Positions 9,264-18,038 are shown, counted from the first letter of the stretch. The stretch is 64,000 nt of DNA from Brevundimonas bullata (GCF_014207965.1 NZ_JACHLM010000001.1:372001-436000), one strand, 5' to 3'. Numbers and translations: made by a program. The notes: a model not told the origin generated them from the sequence alone.

Positions 9264-10469
9264 CTACCTGCCCGGGCGGCGCGTCATGGCCGAGGCCGGC
9301 GCCAGCTGAAGGCCGCGCGCGTCCAGGCCCGCCGTCCAACGGGCGGCGGCTTCGACGGTGACGGGATAGGAGAAGCCGGTTCCCATCGCCGCGCCGCGCG
9401 TCTTGGCGGCGGCTTCCAGGGCGTTGAGCTGGCCCATGATGGCGGCGGGGCTCTGGGTTTCGTCGATGATGCGGTCGGCGCTGGCGCGGGCGAAGGCGCC
9501 GGGTTTTCTGCGCATGGAGCCGTCGTCGAGGAAGGCCACCCCGCGCTGGCGCAGCACGGCCAACATGGCGCCCATGCCCTCGTCCGAAGCAGCGAAGCGA
9601 TCGCCCAGATAGTTGGTCACGCCGAAATAGCCGGTGGCGCGACCCAGCAGCCAGTCCAGCTTGGCCTCGACGTCGTCGGCGCCGCCGCTGGACAGAAGGG
9701 TGTAGGGGCCCGGATCGTTCTCAGGATATCCGGTCGGCTCCATCGGCAGCTCGATCATCACCTCGTGCCCCTGGGCCCGGGCCATGTCGATCCAGGCCTG
9801 AAGACCCTCGGCGTAGGGGACGAAGCTGAGCGTCACCTCGGCGGGCAGACGCTCGATGGCGGCGCGGGTGGTGACGGCGTTCAGCCCCAGGCCGCCGACA
9901 ATCAGCGACACCATGGGCTTGCCGTTGGCGCGGAAGGGCCGGGCGTAGGCCTGGGCGGGAACGCGGCCGTCGGGGGCGATGCGCGGCAGGGGACCGTTAG
10001 GGCCGGGCGAGAACAGCCCGGCGATCGGCGCCTTGGGCAAAGGGTTCGAGGGGGCGCGCACCGGGGCGGCGATGGCCGAACCGCCCGCCACGCTGGCGCC
10101 GTCCGGCAGGGTGATCAGGGCCTCGCCCCCGGCCGCGCCATTAGGGTCCAGCAGGGACGGATCGACCCCGGCCATGTCCTGATAGAGATCGAGGCCGCTC
10201 ATGGAAAAGGCGTCGGCGCCGGTCGGCGCCGGGTCGGCTGCGGCGGCGGGACGTTCCAGGGCCACGCGGGCCGAGGGCGCACCCGCGCGTGGATCGCCCA
10301 TGACGGCGACAAACAGCGCCCCGGCGGCCAGGACGAAGACGCCTGCCGCGCCCACGGCGACCGGCGGCTTCTTCAACACGGCGACGAGGGAATCGAGGCT
10401 GACGCGTGACCGATCCTCCGGCGGCAGGCCGGCGGCGGCGGCGAGGGCGGACTGGCGTTTGGCGAACAT
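9264..10469 (-). CDS. Divergent polysaccharide deacetylase family protein (YibQ-like)
   Basis: The product has about 401 residues if started at MFAKRQSALAA. GTG codons at 10517 (with an AGGAG nine bases upstream) and 10541 are alternatives. A membrane anchor lies near the N-terminus (VAVGAAGVFVLAAGALFVAVMG), followed by a low-complexity linker. The C-terminal domain has VSLIVGGLGLN, VTLSFVPYAEGL, HEVMIELPMEP and FLDDGSM, which are typical of the divergent deacetylase 2 family; the usual DDxG is GGLG here. It faces the periplasm, and the family commonly neighbours envC and ctpA, as here. Enzyme activity is unproven. Confidence 0.85.
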   Translation of the reverse strand: MFAKRQSALAAAAGLPPEDRSRVSLDSLVAVLKKPPVAVGAAGVFVLAAGALFVAVMGDPRAGAPSARVALERPAAAADPAPTGADAFSMSGLDLYQDMAGVDPSLLDPNGAAGGEALITLPDGASVAGGSAIAAPVRAPSNPLPKAPIAGLFSPGPNGPLPRIAPDGRVPAQAYARPFRANGKPMVSLIVGGLGLNAVTTRAAIERLPAEVTLSFVPYAEGLQAWIDMARAQGHEVMIELPMEPTGYPENDPGPYTLLSSGGADDVEAKLDWLLGRATGYFGVTNYLGDRFAASDEGMGAMLAVLRQRGVAFLDDGSMRRKPGAFARASADRIIDETQSPAAIMGQLNALEAAAKTRGAAMGTGFSYPVTVEAAARWTAGLDARGLQLAPASAMTRRPGR

Positions 10470-10598
10470 GGACAGGGCGGCGCTCGAACGACAGGGGCGG
10501 GAACTGGAGAACCACACGACGCGGCGCTCCTCGATCCTCACTTATCCCCAGCGCCGGTTAAGAAACCCTAACGCGGCGTTCACCACGTCAAAGAAGGA

Positions 10599-12026
10599 TC
10601 AGTCCTTCTTCGGCTCATTGCGAGGCGTGATCTCCGGGCCTCGCGCAGGACGCTCGCCAGAGGTGTCCGGCGTGTCGGCCTCGGCCGTCTCGACCGGCTT
10701 GGCGCCCGGGGCTGTGACCACGACGTCAGCCGGTGCGGCGGCCAACTTGGCCAGGTCGCCGCCAGCGCGCAGCACGTCCAGCGCGCGTTGCAGCTGATAG
10801 TCCTTGGTCTTGTCGAAGTCCTTGCCGGGCGCCTCAAGCGGGACGTGCGGCCCCTTGCGCTCGGCCCCGATGGAGGAGTCCAGCGCCGTGGCGTAGGCGG
10901 CCTCGGAATAGATGAAGCTGGAACGCGAGACGATGCGGGCCTCGGCCTCCGAGCGCGCGACCTCCAGATCCGGCTCGATGCCGATTTTCTGGATCGAGCG
11001 GCCCGAGGGCGTGTAGTAGCGCGCCGTGGTGATCGACAGGGCGCCGTCCTGGCCCCCGCGCAGCGGGATGACCGTCTGCACCGACCCCTTGCCGAAGCTG
11101 GTCAGGCCGACGACCGTCGCCCGCTCCTGGTCCTTCAGGGCGCCGGCCACGATCTCGGACGCCGAAGCCGAGCCGTAGTTGATCAGAACCACGACCGGCA
11201 GACCGCCGGTCAGGTCGCCCGGCTTGGCGGCGTAGCGTTCGATCTGATCCGGCTTGCGGCCGCGCTGGCTGACGATCTCGCCGCGCTCCATGAAGGCGTC
11301 GGACACGTCGATGGCGGCGGTCAGCAGCCCGCCGCCGTTGTTGCGCAGGTCCAGGACATAGCCCTTGATGCCGGGCTTCTCGCGCTTCAGCCGCTCGATG
11401 GTCTCGGTCAGTTCGCGGCCGGTGTTCTCGTTGAAGGTCGAGACGCGCAGATAGCCGAAGTCGCCTTCCAGACGACCGGTGACGGATTCAACCTTGATCA
11501 CCTCGCGGGTCAGCTTGACCTCACGCGGCTCCTCGCCGTCCCGCAGGAAGGTGACGGTGACGCTGGCGCCGATGGCCCCGCGCAGCTTCTCGGACACCTC
11601 GGACACGGTCAGGCCGGCGGCGTTCTGGCCGTCGATGGCGCTGATGACGTCGCCCGCCTGGACGCCGGCGCGGCCCGCCGGGCTGTCGTCCATAGGCGAG
11701 ATGACCTTCACCAGACCGCCCTCGGAGGTGATGGTCAGGCCGACGCCGGAATACTCACCGGTCGTGCGCTCGCGCAGGTCGCCATAGGACTTGGGCGGCA
11801 GATAGTTGGAATGGGGGTCCAGCGCCGTCATCATCCCCGACAGCGCCGCCTCGATCAGCTTCTTGTTGTCGACCGGCACCACATAGGCCTGCTCGACGAT
11901 GCCCAGCACGTCGCCGAACATCTGAAGCATGCGGAAGGTCTCGTTGCGCGGGGTCTGGCTGGCGACAGCCGCCGCCGAACCGCCCAGGGCCAGGGCGGCG
12001 CAACCGATCAGAAGCAGTTTACGCAT
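10599..12026 (-). CDS. ctpA: Carboxy-terminal processing peptidase, S41 family
   Basis: The protein has about 475 residues. I start at MRKLLLIGCAALALGG because GGAAAG lies seven bases upstream and it gives a clean signal peptide; codons at 12041 and 12068 are also open. A PDZ domain (about 90-170, GVGLTI and GVQAGDVISAIDG) precedes the S41 core, with the serine in GSASASE (about 285-291) and the lysine partner in FGKGS (K313). It is a periplasmic serine protease that trims protein C-termini. It follows the envC-like gene, and CtpA proteases often act on cell-wall hydrolase systems. Confidence 0.95.
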   Translation of the reverse strand: MRKLLLIGCAALALGGSAAAVASQTPRNETFRMLQMFGDVLGIVEQAYVVPVDNKKLIEAALSGMMTALDPHSNYLPPKSYGDLRERTTGEYSGVGLTITSEGGLVKVISPMDDSPAGRAGVQAGDVISAIDGQNAAGLTVSEVSEKLRGAIGASVTVTFLRDGEEPREVKLTREVIKVESVTGRLEGDFGYLRVSTFNENTGRELTETIERLKREKPGIKGYVLDLRNNGGGLLTAAIDVSDAFMERGEIVSQRGRKPDQIERYAAKPGDLTGGLPVVVLINYGSASASEIVAGALKDQERATVVGLTSFGKGSVQTVIPLRGGQDGALSITTARYYTPSGRSIQKIGIEPDLEVARSEAEARIVSRSSFIYSEAAYATALDSSIGAERKGPHVPLEAPGKDFDKTKDYQLQRALDVLRAGGDLAKLAAAPADVVVTAPGAKPVETAEADTPDTSGERPARGPEITPRNEPKKD

Positions 12027-12171
12027 TCGGTGTCTTTCCATCGGACCCGCTGGGGCTCCGGTCGTCAAGGGAGGCGCAGGCGTTCAGGCGCCGACGTCAG
12101 ATAGGACGATACAATCAGCGTCCGCGCGGATTTGAAAGGACTTTCGCGCGAGGGCGCCACCGATTGCAGCG

Positions 12172-13263
12172 CTATTGCAGCCAGGGCGCGGGGTCGATGG
12201 GGCGCTCGTCGCGGCGCAGCTCGAAATAGGCTTCGCCGTCCTCGCCGGTGCGGCCCAGGGCCTGGCCGTCGGCGACGCGCTGGCCGGTGTCCACCGACAG
12301 CTGGTCCAGACCGGCGACGACGACGCGCCAGCCGGGGCCGAGGTCCAGAATCACCACCTCGCCCCACTCCTTCAGCGGGCCGGCGTAGGCGACGCGCGCG
12401 GAGGCCGGGGCGGCGATGACCTCGTGGCTGGAGCGCCAGCGCCAGCCGCTGGAGCCGCCGCCGAAACGCTGCGACGGCGCGCCCTGCACCGGGGCGGTCA
12501 GGCGGCTGCGCCCGGCGGGCAGACGCGCGGCGGGGGCCTCGACGGCGGCCTCGGCGATGACCGGCGTCTGGCCGCCCAGTGCGCGGATGCGGGCCTCCAG
12601 GGCGCGGGTGGCGCGTTCGGCGCGGGCGGCCTCGGCGCGCAGGACGGCGCGCAGGGCCACCTTGCGGGCCGACAGGCTCTCGATCTCGGCGCGGCGGTCG
12701 CCCTGCGCGCTCTCGACGGTGAACAGGCGTTCGCTGGACAGGGCGGCCAGGCGGCGGATGCGGATAACCTCGGCCTGACGCCCCATCAGAGACTTGGCGC
12801 GGCCTTGCAGCTCGGGCGTCATGGCGCGGATCAGGATGGAGGCGCGCACCGTATCAACCGCCTTGTCCGCCGGGATCAGCAGGGGCGGCGGGGGTTTTCG
12901 GCTCATCATCTGCAGGGCTGACAGCAGGCGCCCCTGCCCCGCCCGCTCGCGCGACAGCGAGGCGACCAGAGCGGCTTCGCGGTCGCCCAGTTCCTTGAGC
13001 CGGGCGCGCTGGGACTCCATCTGCACGTCATCCTCGGCCTCAGCCCGGCGCAGCTCGGCCAGTTGCCGGTCCAGATCGACCACCTCGTCGCCGGCGGCGG
13101 CGGCCTCGGCGCGCAGCCGCCGCGCGCGGGCGGTCTCGTCGCGGTACTCGGCCTGGAGACGGGCCAGTTCAGGATTGGGCGCTGCCGCGCGCTGGCTCGA
13201 CGCCGGGCCCGCCAGCATCAAGGCCAGCCCCGACACAAGAAGAAGTCCCGCCCCCCGGCGCAT
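12172..13263 (-). CDS. EnvC-like murein hydrolase activator with degenerate LytM domain
   Basis: The 363-residue protein has a signal peptide ending near GPASSQ, then about 200 residues of heptad-like, charge-rich coiled coil, and a C-terminal M23/LytM domain (about 250-363, ending IDPAPWLQ). The zinc-binding HxH of active M23 peptidases is replaced: the equivalent stretch reads GEAYFELR. That is typical of EnvC, which activates amidases at the division site rather than cutting peptidoglycan. Its ATG overlaps the rlmH stop by one base (TGATG), indicating coupling, and ctpA follows. Confidence 0.88.
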   Translation of the reverse strand: MRRGAGLLLVSGLALMLAGPASSQRAAAPNPELARLQAEYRDETARARRLRAEAAAAGDEVVDLDRQLAELRRAEAEDDVQMESQRARLKELGDREAALVASLSRERAGQGRLLSALQMMSRKPPPPLLIPADKAVDTVRASILIRAMTPELQGRAKSLMGRQAEVIRIRRLAALSSERLFTVESAQGDRRAEIESLSARKVALRAVLRAEAARAERATRALEARIRALGGQTPVIAEAAVEAPAARLPAGRSRLTAPVQGAPSQRFGGGSSGWRWRSSHEVIAAPASARVAYAGPLKEWGEVVILDLGPGWRVVVAGLDQLSVDTGQRVADGQALGRTGEDGEAYFELRRDERPIDPAPWLQ

Positions 13264-13727
13264 CAGTCGCGGTGATAGGGCGAGCCGGACAGGATGGTCA
13301 CGGCGCGATAAAGCTGTTCGGCCAGCATGGCGCGGGCCAGGGCGTGGGGCCAGGTCTGGGGTCCGAAGGCCAGGGTCGAACGGGCGGCGCGGCGCACGCT
13401 CTCGTCCAGGCCGTCGGCCCCGCCGATGGCGAAGACCAGCCGCCGCTCGCCCTGATCACGCAGGGTGGCGATGTGGTCGGCGAAGGCGCGGGAAGAGTAG
13501 GTCTTGCCGCGTTCGTCGCAAGCGATCAGGTGCGCGCCCTCGGCGGCGGCCAGGATCAGCTCGGCCTCGGGGGCCTTGCCGGATTTGCGGGGTTCGAGAT
13601 CGACAAGCTCCAGCGGACCGAGGCCCAACGGACGCCCCGCCAGGGTCGCCCGCCGGGCATAGTCGTCGGCCAGAGCGGCCTCGGGACCGCGGCCCGGCTT
13701 GCCGATGGCCGCGATCGCCAGCTTCAT
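13263..13727 (-). CDS. rlmH: 23S rRNA (pseudouridine-1915-N3)-methyltransferase
   Basis: The 154-residue protein has the SPOUT fold landmarks: HLIACDERGKTYSS, VFAIGGADGLDESV for cofactor binding, and the C-terminal RAMLAEQLYRAVTILSGSPYHRD that is nearly invariant in RlmH. It methylates pseudouridine 1915 in helix 69 of 23S rRNA on assembled 70S ribosomes. It is one-base overlapped with the envC-like gene and follows rsfS by 21 bases, the classic nadD-rsfS-rlmH arrangement. Confidence 0.96.
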   Translation of the reverse strand: MKLAIAAIGKPGRGPEAALADDYARRATLAGRPLGLGPLELVDLEPRKSGKAPEAELILAAAEGAHLIACDERGKTYSSRAFADHIATLRDQGERRLVFAIGGADGLDESVRRAARSTLAFGPQTWPHALARAMLAEQLYRAVTILSGSPYHRD

Positions 13728-13748
13728 GGGGTCAGCTCAGCCCGAGGA

Positions 13749-14180
13749 TCAGGCGACGCCCGCGCCGCCGCGGTGGGCGCTGTCGATGGCCCAGATCTTC
13801 TCGATATTATAGAAGGTGCGCACTTCAGGGCGGAACAGGTGGACGATCACGTCGCCCGCATCCAGCAGCACCCAGTCACAGTGCGGCAGTCCCTCGACCT
13901 TGACCTTGCCCAGGCCCATTTCCTTGAACATTCGCAGCAGGTGATCGGCCAGAGCGCCGACGTGGCGGTTCGACCGACCGGACGCCACGATCATGGCGTC
14001 GGACATCGGGCTTTTGCCGCGCAGGTCGATCAGGACCATGTCGAGGGCCTTGTCTTCGTCCAGCTTGGCGAGGATGGCGCGTTCCAGATCGGATTGGCCG
14101 ACCGGAAGGGCCTGATCACCGCTACTGGGACCGCCTTCTGCCTGACCGTCGTCGGAATGGACGGAATCGATCGGGTCCAT
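13749..14180 (-). CDS. rsfS: Ribosomal silencing factor RsfS
   Basis: The 143-residue protein has a variable acidic N-terminus of about 28 residues, then the RsfS/Iojap domain: LDEDKALDMVLIDLRGKS, DAMIVASGRSNRHVGALADH, and CDWVLLDAGDVIVHLFRPEVR with FYNIEKIW. It binds uL14 and blocks subunit joining when nutrients are scarce. It lies between nadD and rlmH in a conserved order. A start further downstream cannot be excluded because the N-terminus is not conserved. Confidence 0.95.
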   Translation of the reverse strand: MDPIDSVHSDDGQAEGGPSSGDQALPVGQSDLERAILAKLDEDKALDMVLIDLRGKSPMSDAMIVASGRSNRHVGALADHLLRMFKEMGLGKVKVEGLPHCDWVLLDAGDVIVHLFRPEVRTFYNIEKIWAIDSAHRGGAGVA

Positions 14181-14297
14181 TTCATGGGCCGCGTTGGAAA
14201 CGGCGGCGTTTTGCGCATCGTGCGCGGGCGAGGGGGTCAGCGGAGGGCTCCGGGGAGATTACTAAAGGCGACAGCCTAGCACGTCCCGCCGAAAAGG

Positions 14298-14972
14298 TCA
14301 CCCATCGCCGGGATTCATCGCCTCCCCCCGTCGGATCGCCGTCGAGGAGCGCGGATTCAGCGGCGCCGTCAGATAGGTCCAGGCCGGCGCCTGCAAGCTG
14401 GGCAGCAGCCCCGCCTGGGCCGCCGGAATGCGGAAACGGGCGAAGCGGGCGGCGGCGGGCGCGGTACGGCTGTCCAGTTGACTGCCCGGTCGCGCGACCA
14501 CGGCGACGGGCATCAGCCGCATGATGTCGGTCCAGCCCCGCCAGCGATGGAAGCTGGCCAGATTGTCCGACCCCATCAGCCAGACGAACTTGACCCCCGG
14601 ATAGCGGGCGGTCAGCGCCCTCACGGTGTCGACGGTCCAGCGCGTGCCGATGCGGGTCTCGAAGTCCGAGACGATCATGGCGGGTCCGACCGTGGCGGCG
14701 GCGGCGCGGGCCGAGGCCATGCGCTCGGACAGCGGCGCGGTCTCGTGGCTGGATTTCAGCGGATTCTGCGGCGAGACCAGCCAGACCACCCGGTCCAGAC
14801 CCAGGCGCCGCATCGCCGTCTCGGCCACATGGGCGTGGCCGTCATGGGCCGGATTAAACGAGCCGCCGAACAGGCCGACCTTCATGCCCGGATGCAGGTC
14901 CAGCCCGTCGCGCAGGGCGCCGGGTCGAGGGCCGAAGCCTTTCGGCGCGGGACCGGCGTGGAAGAAGGACAA
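14298..14972 (-). CDS. nadD: Nicotinate-nucleotide adenylyltransferase
   Basis: The frame of 224 residues begins at a TTG (14972); the ATG at 14885 (MKVGLFGGSF) is an alternative that still leaves the full domain. The nucleotidyltransferase signature GGSFNPAHDGH is near the start, SPQNPLK follows, and the C-terminal STAIRRG replaces the usual SSTxIR motif. It adenylates nicotinate mononucleotide in NAD synthesis. It is followed by rsfS and rlmH. It looks full length. Confidence 0.93.
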   Translation of the reverse strand: MSFFHAGPAPKGFGPRPGALRDGLDLHPGMKVGLFGGSFNPAHDGHAHVAETAMRRLGLDRVVWLVSPQNPLKSSHETAPLSERMASARAAAATVGPAMIVSDFETRIGTRWTVDTVRALTARYPGVKFVWLMGSDNLASFHRWRGWTDIMRLMPVAVVARPGSQLDSRTAPAAARFARFRIPAAQAGLLPSLQAPAWTYLTAPLNPRSSTAIRRGEAMNPGDG

Positions 14973-15074
14973 GGGCGGCTCTTTGGCGGCGTCGATGAGA
15001 GGGCGGACTTATGCTCACCCGCGCCCTAACACGCGGCGACGCCCCTGTCTCGCTTCAGCAGACGGACGAAAGCC

Positions 15075-15692
15075 TCAGAACTCTTTCCAGCTGGAGCCTG
15101 GATCGCGCTCGCCCGGCTGGGCCAGCTGCTGGCCCCAAGTCACGACCATCAGGGCCTTGTGGCTGCGGATCTTGTACTGGCCGATCATCGGCGTGACGGC
15201 GCCCAGCGGCAGACCCGTGCGGCCGTCGTAGAGGAAGCCGGAAAACTCGGCCACGCCCATGCGGTCGCGGTTGGAATAGATCGACAGCTCGGGGATGGAG
15301 ACAACGTTCAGCGTCTCGTTGATCGGCACCCGCATGTCGGGGATGCCGAAGACCCGGCGCATCTGCTCCAGCGACAGGGCGCCGGCGCGGACCTCGAAGA
15401 TGGCGTCGGCGCTGTCGCGGTCGCGGCTGATGGCGTAGCCCGCGTCCGACAGGGCGGCGCGGATGGCGCTCAGCGCATAGCGGGCGTTCTCGGCCTGGAA
15501 ATAGGTCTCGTCGATGAAGACCCGCGCGCCCTGGGGGATCGGCAGGGTCAGACCCTCGACCGCCCGATCAGCGGCGCGGTTGACCAGCAACATGTCGGTG
15601 GCCGTCCGCGCCGGATTGGTCTCCGTGACCGAGGCGCAACCGGACAGGACGGCGGTCGCGGCCAGCAGGACGATCAGACGCGCCGTGGTCAA
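15075..15692 (-). CDS. Putative outer-membrane lipoprotein of unknown function
   Basis: The 205-residue protein has a signal peptide with a lipobox ending SGCAS (cysteine 19). The mature part includes GARVFIDETYF, a stretch of small helices, RDSADAIFEVRAGAL, and TPMIGQYKIRSHKALMVVTWGQQ. I recall similar lipoproteins in related genomes only as domains of unknown function. Its start lies two bases from the gloA stop, so it is probably translated from the same transcript as gloA and the zinc-finger gene. Confidence 0.75.
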   Translation of the reverse strand: MTTARLIVLLAATAVLSGCASVTETNPARTATDMLLVNRAADRAVEGLTLPIPQGARVFIDETYFQAENARYALSAIRAALSDAGYAISRDRDSADAIFEVRAGALSLEQMRRVFGIPDMRVPINETLNVVSIPELSIYSNRDRMGVAEFSGFLYDGRTGLPLGAVTPMIGQYKIRSHKALMVVTWGQQLAQPGERDPGSSWKEF

Positions 15693-15693
15693 A

Positions 15694-16134
15694 TCACCAG
15701 GCTCCGACGTTGGGCATGGAGGCCCAGGGCTCGGCCGGGGCCAGACGCTCGCCGCCTTGCAGCAGCTCGATCGAAATGCCGTCGGGCGAGCGGACGAAGG
15801 CCATGTGGCCGTCGCGCGGCGGGCGGTTGATCACGACCCCGCCGTCCATCAGACGCTGGCAGGCGGCGTAGATATCCTCGACCTCGAAGGCCAGGTGGCC
15901 GAAGTTGCGGCCGCCCTGATAGTCCTCCGGGTCCCAGTTGAAGGTCAGCTCGACCTCAGGCGACTTCTCCGCCGCGGCGCGCGCCGTGTCCTGGGGCGCG
16001 GCCAGATAGATCAGGCTGAAGCGCCCGGCCTCAGAGTCCATCCGGCGCGTCTGTACCAGACCCAGCAGGTCACGATAGAAGTGCAGCGACGCCTCCAGGT
16101 CCTTCACGCGGACCATGGTGTGCAGATAGCGCAT
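15694..16134 (-). CDS. gloA: Lactoylglutathione lyase (glyoxalase I), VOC family
   Basis: The 146-residue protein begins MRYLHTMVRVKDLEASLHFYRDLLGL, a glyoxalase I N-terminus, with metal-ligand positions H5 and E60-type (VELTFNW), then FGHLAFEVEDIY and GISIELLQ. It isomerises the methylglyoxal-glutathione hemithioacetal to lactoylglutathione in the cytosol. The C-terminal extension WASMPNVGAW is unusual but short. It starts four bases after the zinc-finger gene stop. Confidence 0.92.
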   Translation of the reverse strand: MRYLHTMVRVKDLEASLHFYRDLLGLVQTRRMDSEAGRFSLIYLAAPQDTARAAAEKSPEVELTFNWDPEDYQGGRNFGHLAFEVEDIYAACQRLMDGGVVINRPPRDGHMAFVRSPDGISIELLQGGERLAPAEPWASMPNVGAW

Positions 16135-16137
16135 GGC

Positions 16138-16374
16138 TCAGTGCGCCTCGGGCGGGCGGGCCGCCGGATCGAGGTATTCGTTTTCCGGGTGCGCATGCGC
16201 CGACAGGACGAAGCGGCGGTCGCAGTAGCCGCACTCGACGAAGTCGTCCTCGCCCATCTCCAGATAGACCAGGGGGTGGCCGAGGACGCCGCCGCCGTCG
16301 CAGGCGACGCGCTTGGACGAGACCACGATCTCTTCGGGCGGGGGGATGACGGCGTCGGTATGGCGGGGAGGCAT
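16138..16374 (-). CDS. Small zinc-finger protein (CHCC/NDUFS6-like)
   Basis: The 78-residue protein begins MPPRHTDAV; an upstream open frame to 16437 is less likely. It carries the zinc ligands of the CHCC family: VACDGG, LGHPLVYLEM, and FVECGYCDRRFVLS. Bacterial members are related to the mitochondrial complex I accessory subunit NDUFS6. Their function in alphaproteobacteria is largely unproven. It heads the leftward group with gloA and the lipoprotein. Confidence 0.86.
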   Translation of the reverse strand: MPPRHTDAVIPPPEEIVVSSKRVACDGGGVLGHPLVYLEMGEDDFVECGYCDRRFVLSAHAHPENEYLDPAARPPEAH

Positions 16375-16447
16375 TGGAGTCCGGTCCAGTCTGGAAAGGC
16401 TTGCGCCGTTCCTAGAAGGAGCGGACCCTTTGGTCAAACAATGGGGG

Positions 16448-16741
16448 TCAAACTTCCGAAGGGCGTGGCTGGCGGCGGAACAGCTTGTCCAGCATGGCCT
16501 TGCGCTTCTTGAACAGGGTCAGGCCCAGGCAGCCGGCGCCGACCCACAGGCCGATCTCGCCGATCAGGGCGGCGACAGCGGCGAGCAGGGCCGCATGGGT
16601 CATGTCGATATGCTCGAACTTGCCCGCCAGCAGGGCCAGCCCCATGCCGGTGTAGCCGAGGGCGCAGACGCCCATGGCGGCGAAGCCGATCAGGCGGGTG
16701 CGGGTCAGGGGCTTCTTGGTCGAGGCTTGCAGGGCGGTCAT
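16448..16741 (-). CDS. Small two-helix membrane protein of unknown function
   Basis: The product has 97 residues from MTALQASTKKPL. It has two hydrophobic segments (about residues 19-40 and 50-76) and a basic C-terminus with KKRKAMLDKLFRR. I do not recognise the family. Its promoter region carries two related inverted repeats around a plausible -35/-10 pair (16762-16831), so the gene is probably tightly regulated. A longer frame to 16810 would run through that promoter and is rejected. Confidence 0.7.
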   Translation of the reverse strand: MTALQASTKKPLTRTRLIGFAAMGVCALGYTGMGLALLAGKFEHIDMTHAALLAAVAALIGEIGLWVGAGCLGLTLFKKRKAMLDKLFRRQPRPSEV

Positions 16742-16761
16742 GAGCGTCTCTCCATCAAGGC

Positions 16762-16831
16762 AGGTTGTCTTTATGACAAGCAACCTAGACACGCCCCGAT
16801 CGTGCGTCAAGCGTCATTTACATAAAGACGC
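16762..16831 (-). promoter_or_regulatory. Promoter with two related operator palindromes
   Basis: Reading leftward there is TTGACG (16805-16810), a 17-base spacer and TAGGTT (16782-16787). Directly downstream is an inverted repeat AGGTTG...CAACCT (16762-16786) enclosing TTGTC-TTTAT-GACAA. Upstream is a second repeat GCGTC...GACGC (16811-16831). Both contain the same nonamer GTCTTTATG, in opposite orientation. This is the layout of a repressor binding on both sides of a promoter. The regulator is unknown. Confidence 0.55.
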
Positions 16832-16927
16832 GAAACCTTGTCCCTCGATCGCGCAACAGCGCCTTGGCGAATGCGTCTGCGCCCCCTACCTATGCCGCAC
16901 GCTTCCGCCGTCCGAGTGAATGCCCGC

Positions 16928-17902
16928 ATGACCGACACCCCTGCCCTGCCCGTCAACGCCATCGAGGTGCGGGGCCTGAAGAAGACCTATGCGGGCAACA
17001 AGAAGTCGCCGGCCAAGACGGCCCTGCGCGGCGTCGATCTGACGGTGCCGCGCGGCTCGATGTTCGGGCTTCTGGGGCCCAACGGCGCGGGCAAGTCGAC
17101 CCTGATCAACATCATCGCCGGGGTGGTCAACAAGTCCGAGGGCAGCGTCCGCATCTGGGACCGCGACATCGATCACGAAGCCCGCGACGCCCGCGCCGCT
17201 CTGGGCGTGGTCCCGCAGGAAATCGTCGCCGACGTCTTCTTCACCCCGCGCGAGGCGCTGGAGGTCCAGGCCGGCTTCTATGGCGTGCCCGCCGACGAGC
17301 GCCGCTCGGACGAGCTGCTGGCCGCCTTGGGCCTGTCGGACAAGGCCAACGCCTATGTCCGCGCCCTGTCCGGCGGCATGAAGCGCCGCCTGATGGTGGC
17401 CAAGGCTTTGGTGCACAATCCGCCGGTCCTGATCCTGGACGAGCCGACGGCCGGCGTGGACGTCGAACTGCGCCGCCAGCTGTGGGACTATGTGCGCAAG
17501 ATCAACGAGGAAGGCGTCACCGTCATCCTGACCACCCACTACCTCGAAGAAGCCCAGGAGCTGTGCGACACCATCGCCATCATCAACCGGGGCGAGGTCG
17601 TGGCCTGTGAGCCGACCCGGACCCTGTTGAAGCGTCTGGACACTCGCAATGTGGTGGTGACCCCGGAAACGCCGCAAGACGTCCTGCCCGACCTGCACGG
17701 CTTCCACGTCGCGCCGCGCCCGCACGGGGCCTTCGTCGTCACCTATCGCACCGGCGAATCCAGCGTCGAGCAGGTGCTGGCGGCGGTGCGCGCGGCGGGC
17801 GTGACCATCAAGGACATCGCCACCGAGGACCCGGACCTGGAAGACGTCTTCCTGGCCATGACCTACGGCGACGCCACCCGGCCCAGCCCGACGCAGGACT
17901 GA
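16928..17902 (+). CDS. ABC transporter ATP-binding protein (ABC-2 exporter type)
   Basis: The 324-residue protein starts MTDTPALPVNAIEVRGLKK. It has Walker A GPNGAGKS, the Q-loop region VVPQE, signature LSGGMKRR, Walker B LILDEP and H-loop TTHYLEE, with a C-terminal extension of about 90 residues (VVVTPETPQDV onward) common in DrrA/CcmA/NodI-type subunits. It powers export through an ABC-2 permease in the inner membrane. No permease gene is adjacent: a palindromic repeat and an opposing gene follow, so its partner must lie elsewhere. Confidence 0.93.
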   Translation: MTDTPALPVNAIEVRGLKKTYAGNKKSPAKTALRGVDLTVPRGSMFGLLGPNGAGKSTLINIIAGVVNKSEGSVRIWDRDIDHEARDARAALGVVPQEIVADVFFTPREALEVQAGFYGVPADERRSDELLAALGLSDKANAYVRALSGGMKRRLMVAKALVHNPPVLILDEPTAGVDVELRRQLWDYVRKINEEGVTVILTTHYLEEAQELCDTIAIINRGEVVACEPTRTLLKRLDTRNVVVTPETPQDVLPDLHGFHVAPRPHGAFVVTYRTGESSVEQVLAAVRAAGVTIKDIATEDPDLEDVFLAMTYGDATRPSPTQD

Positions 17903-17908
17903 TATTTA

Positions 17909-18024
17909 CGTCATCCCGGAAGCGGTGCAGCCGCTATCCGGGACCGCAGGAAGCGCTGCCCATTCTACAAGTCGGCGTCTTGGGCGGTCCCGGCTCTTCG
18001 CCTGCGGCTTCGGCCGGGATGACG
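17909..18024. repeat. Composite palindromic intergenic repeat, family A copy 2
   Basis: The element begins CGTCATCCCGGAAGCGG and ends GGCCGGGATGACG, so the whole composite is inverted relative to copy 1. The hairpin with CAGCCGCTATCCGGGACC is on the left and the one with CGGTCCCGGCTCTTCGCC on the right. It lies between convergent 3' ends. Confidence 0.85.
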
Positions 18025-18038
18025 AAGTAGGGGCGCCC

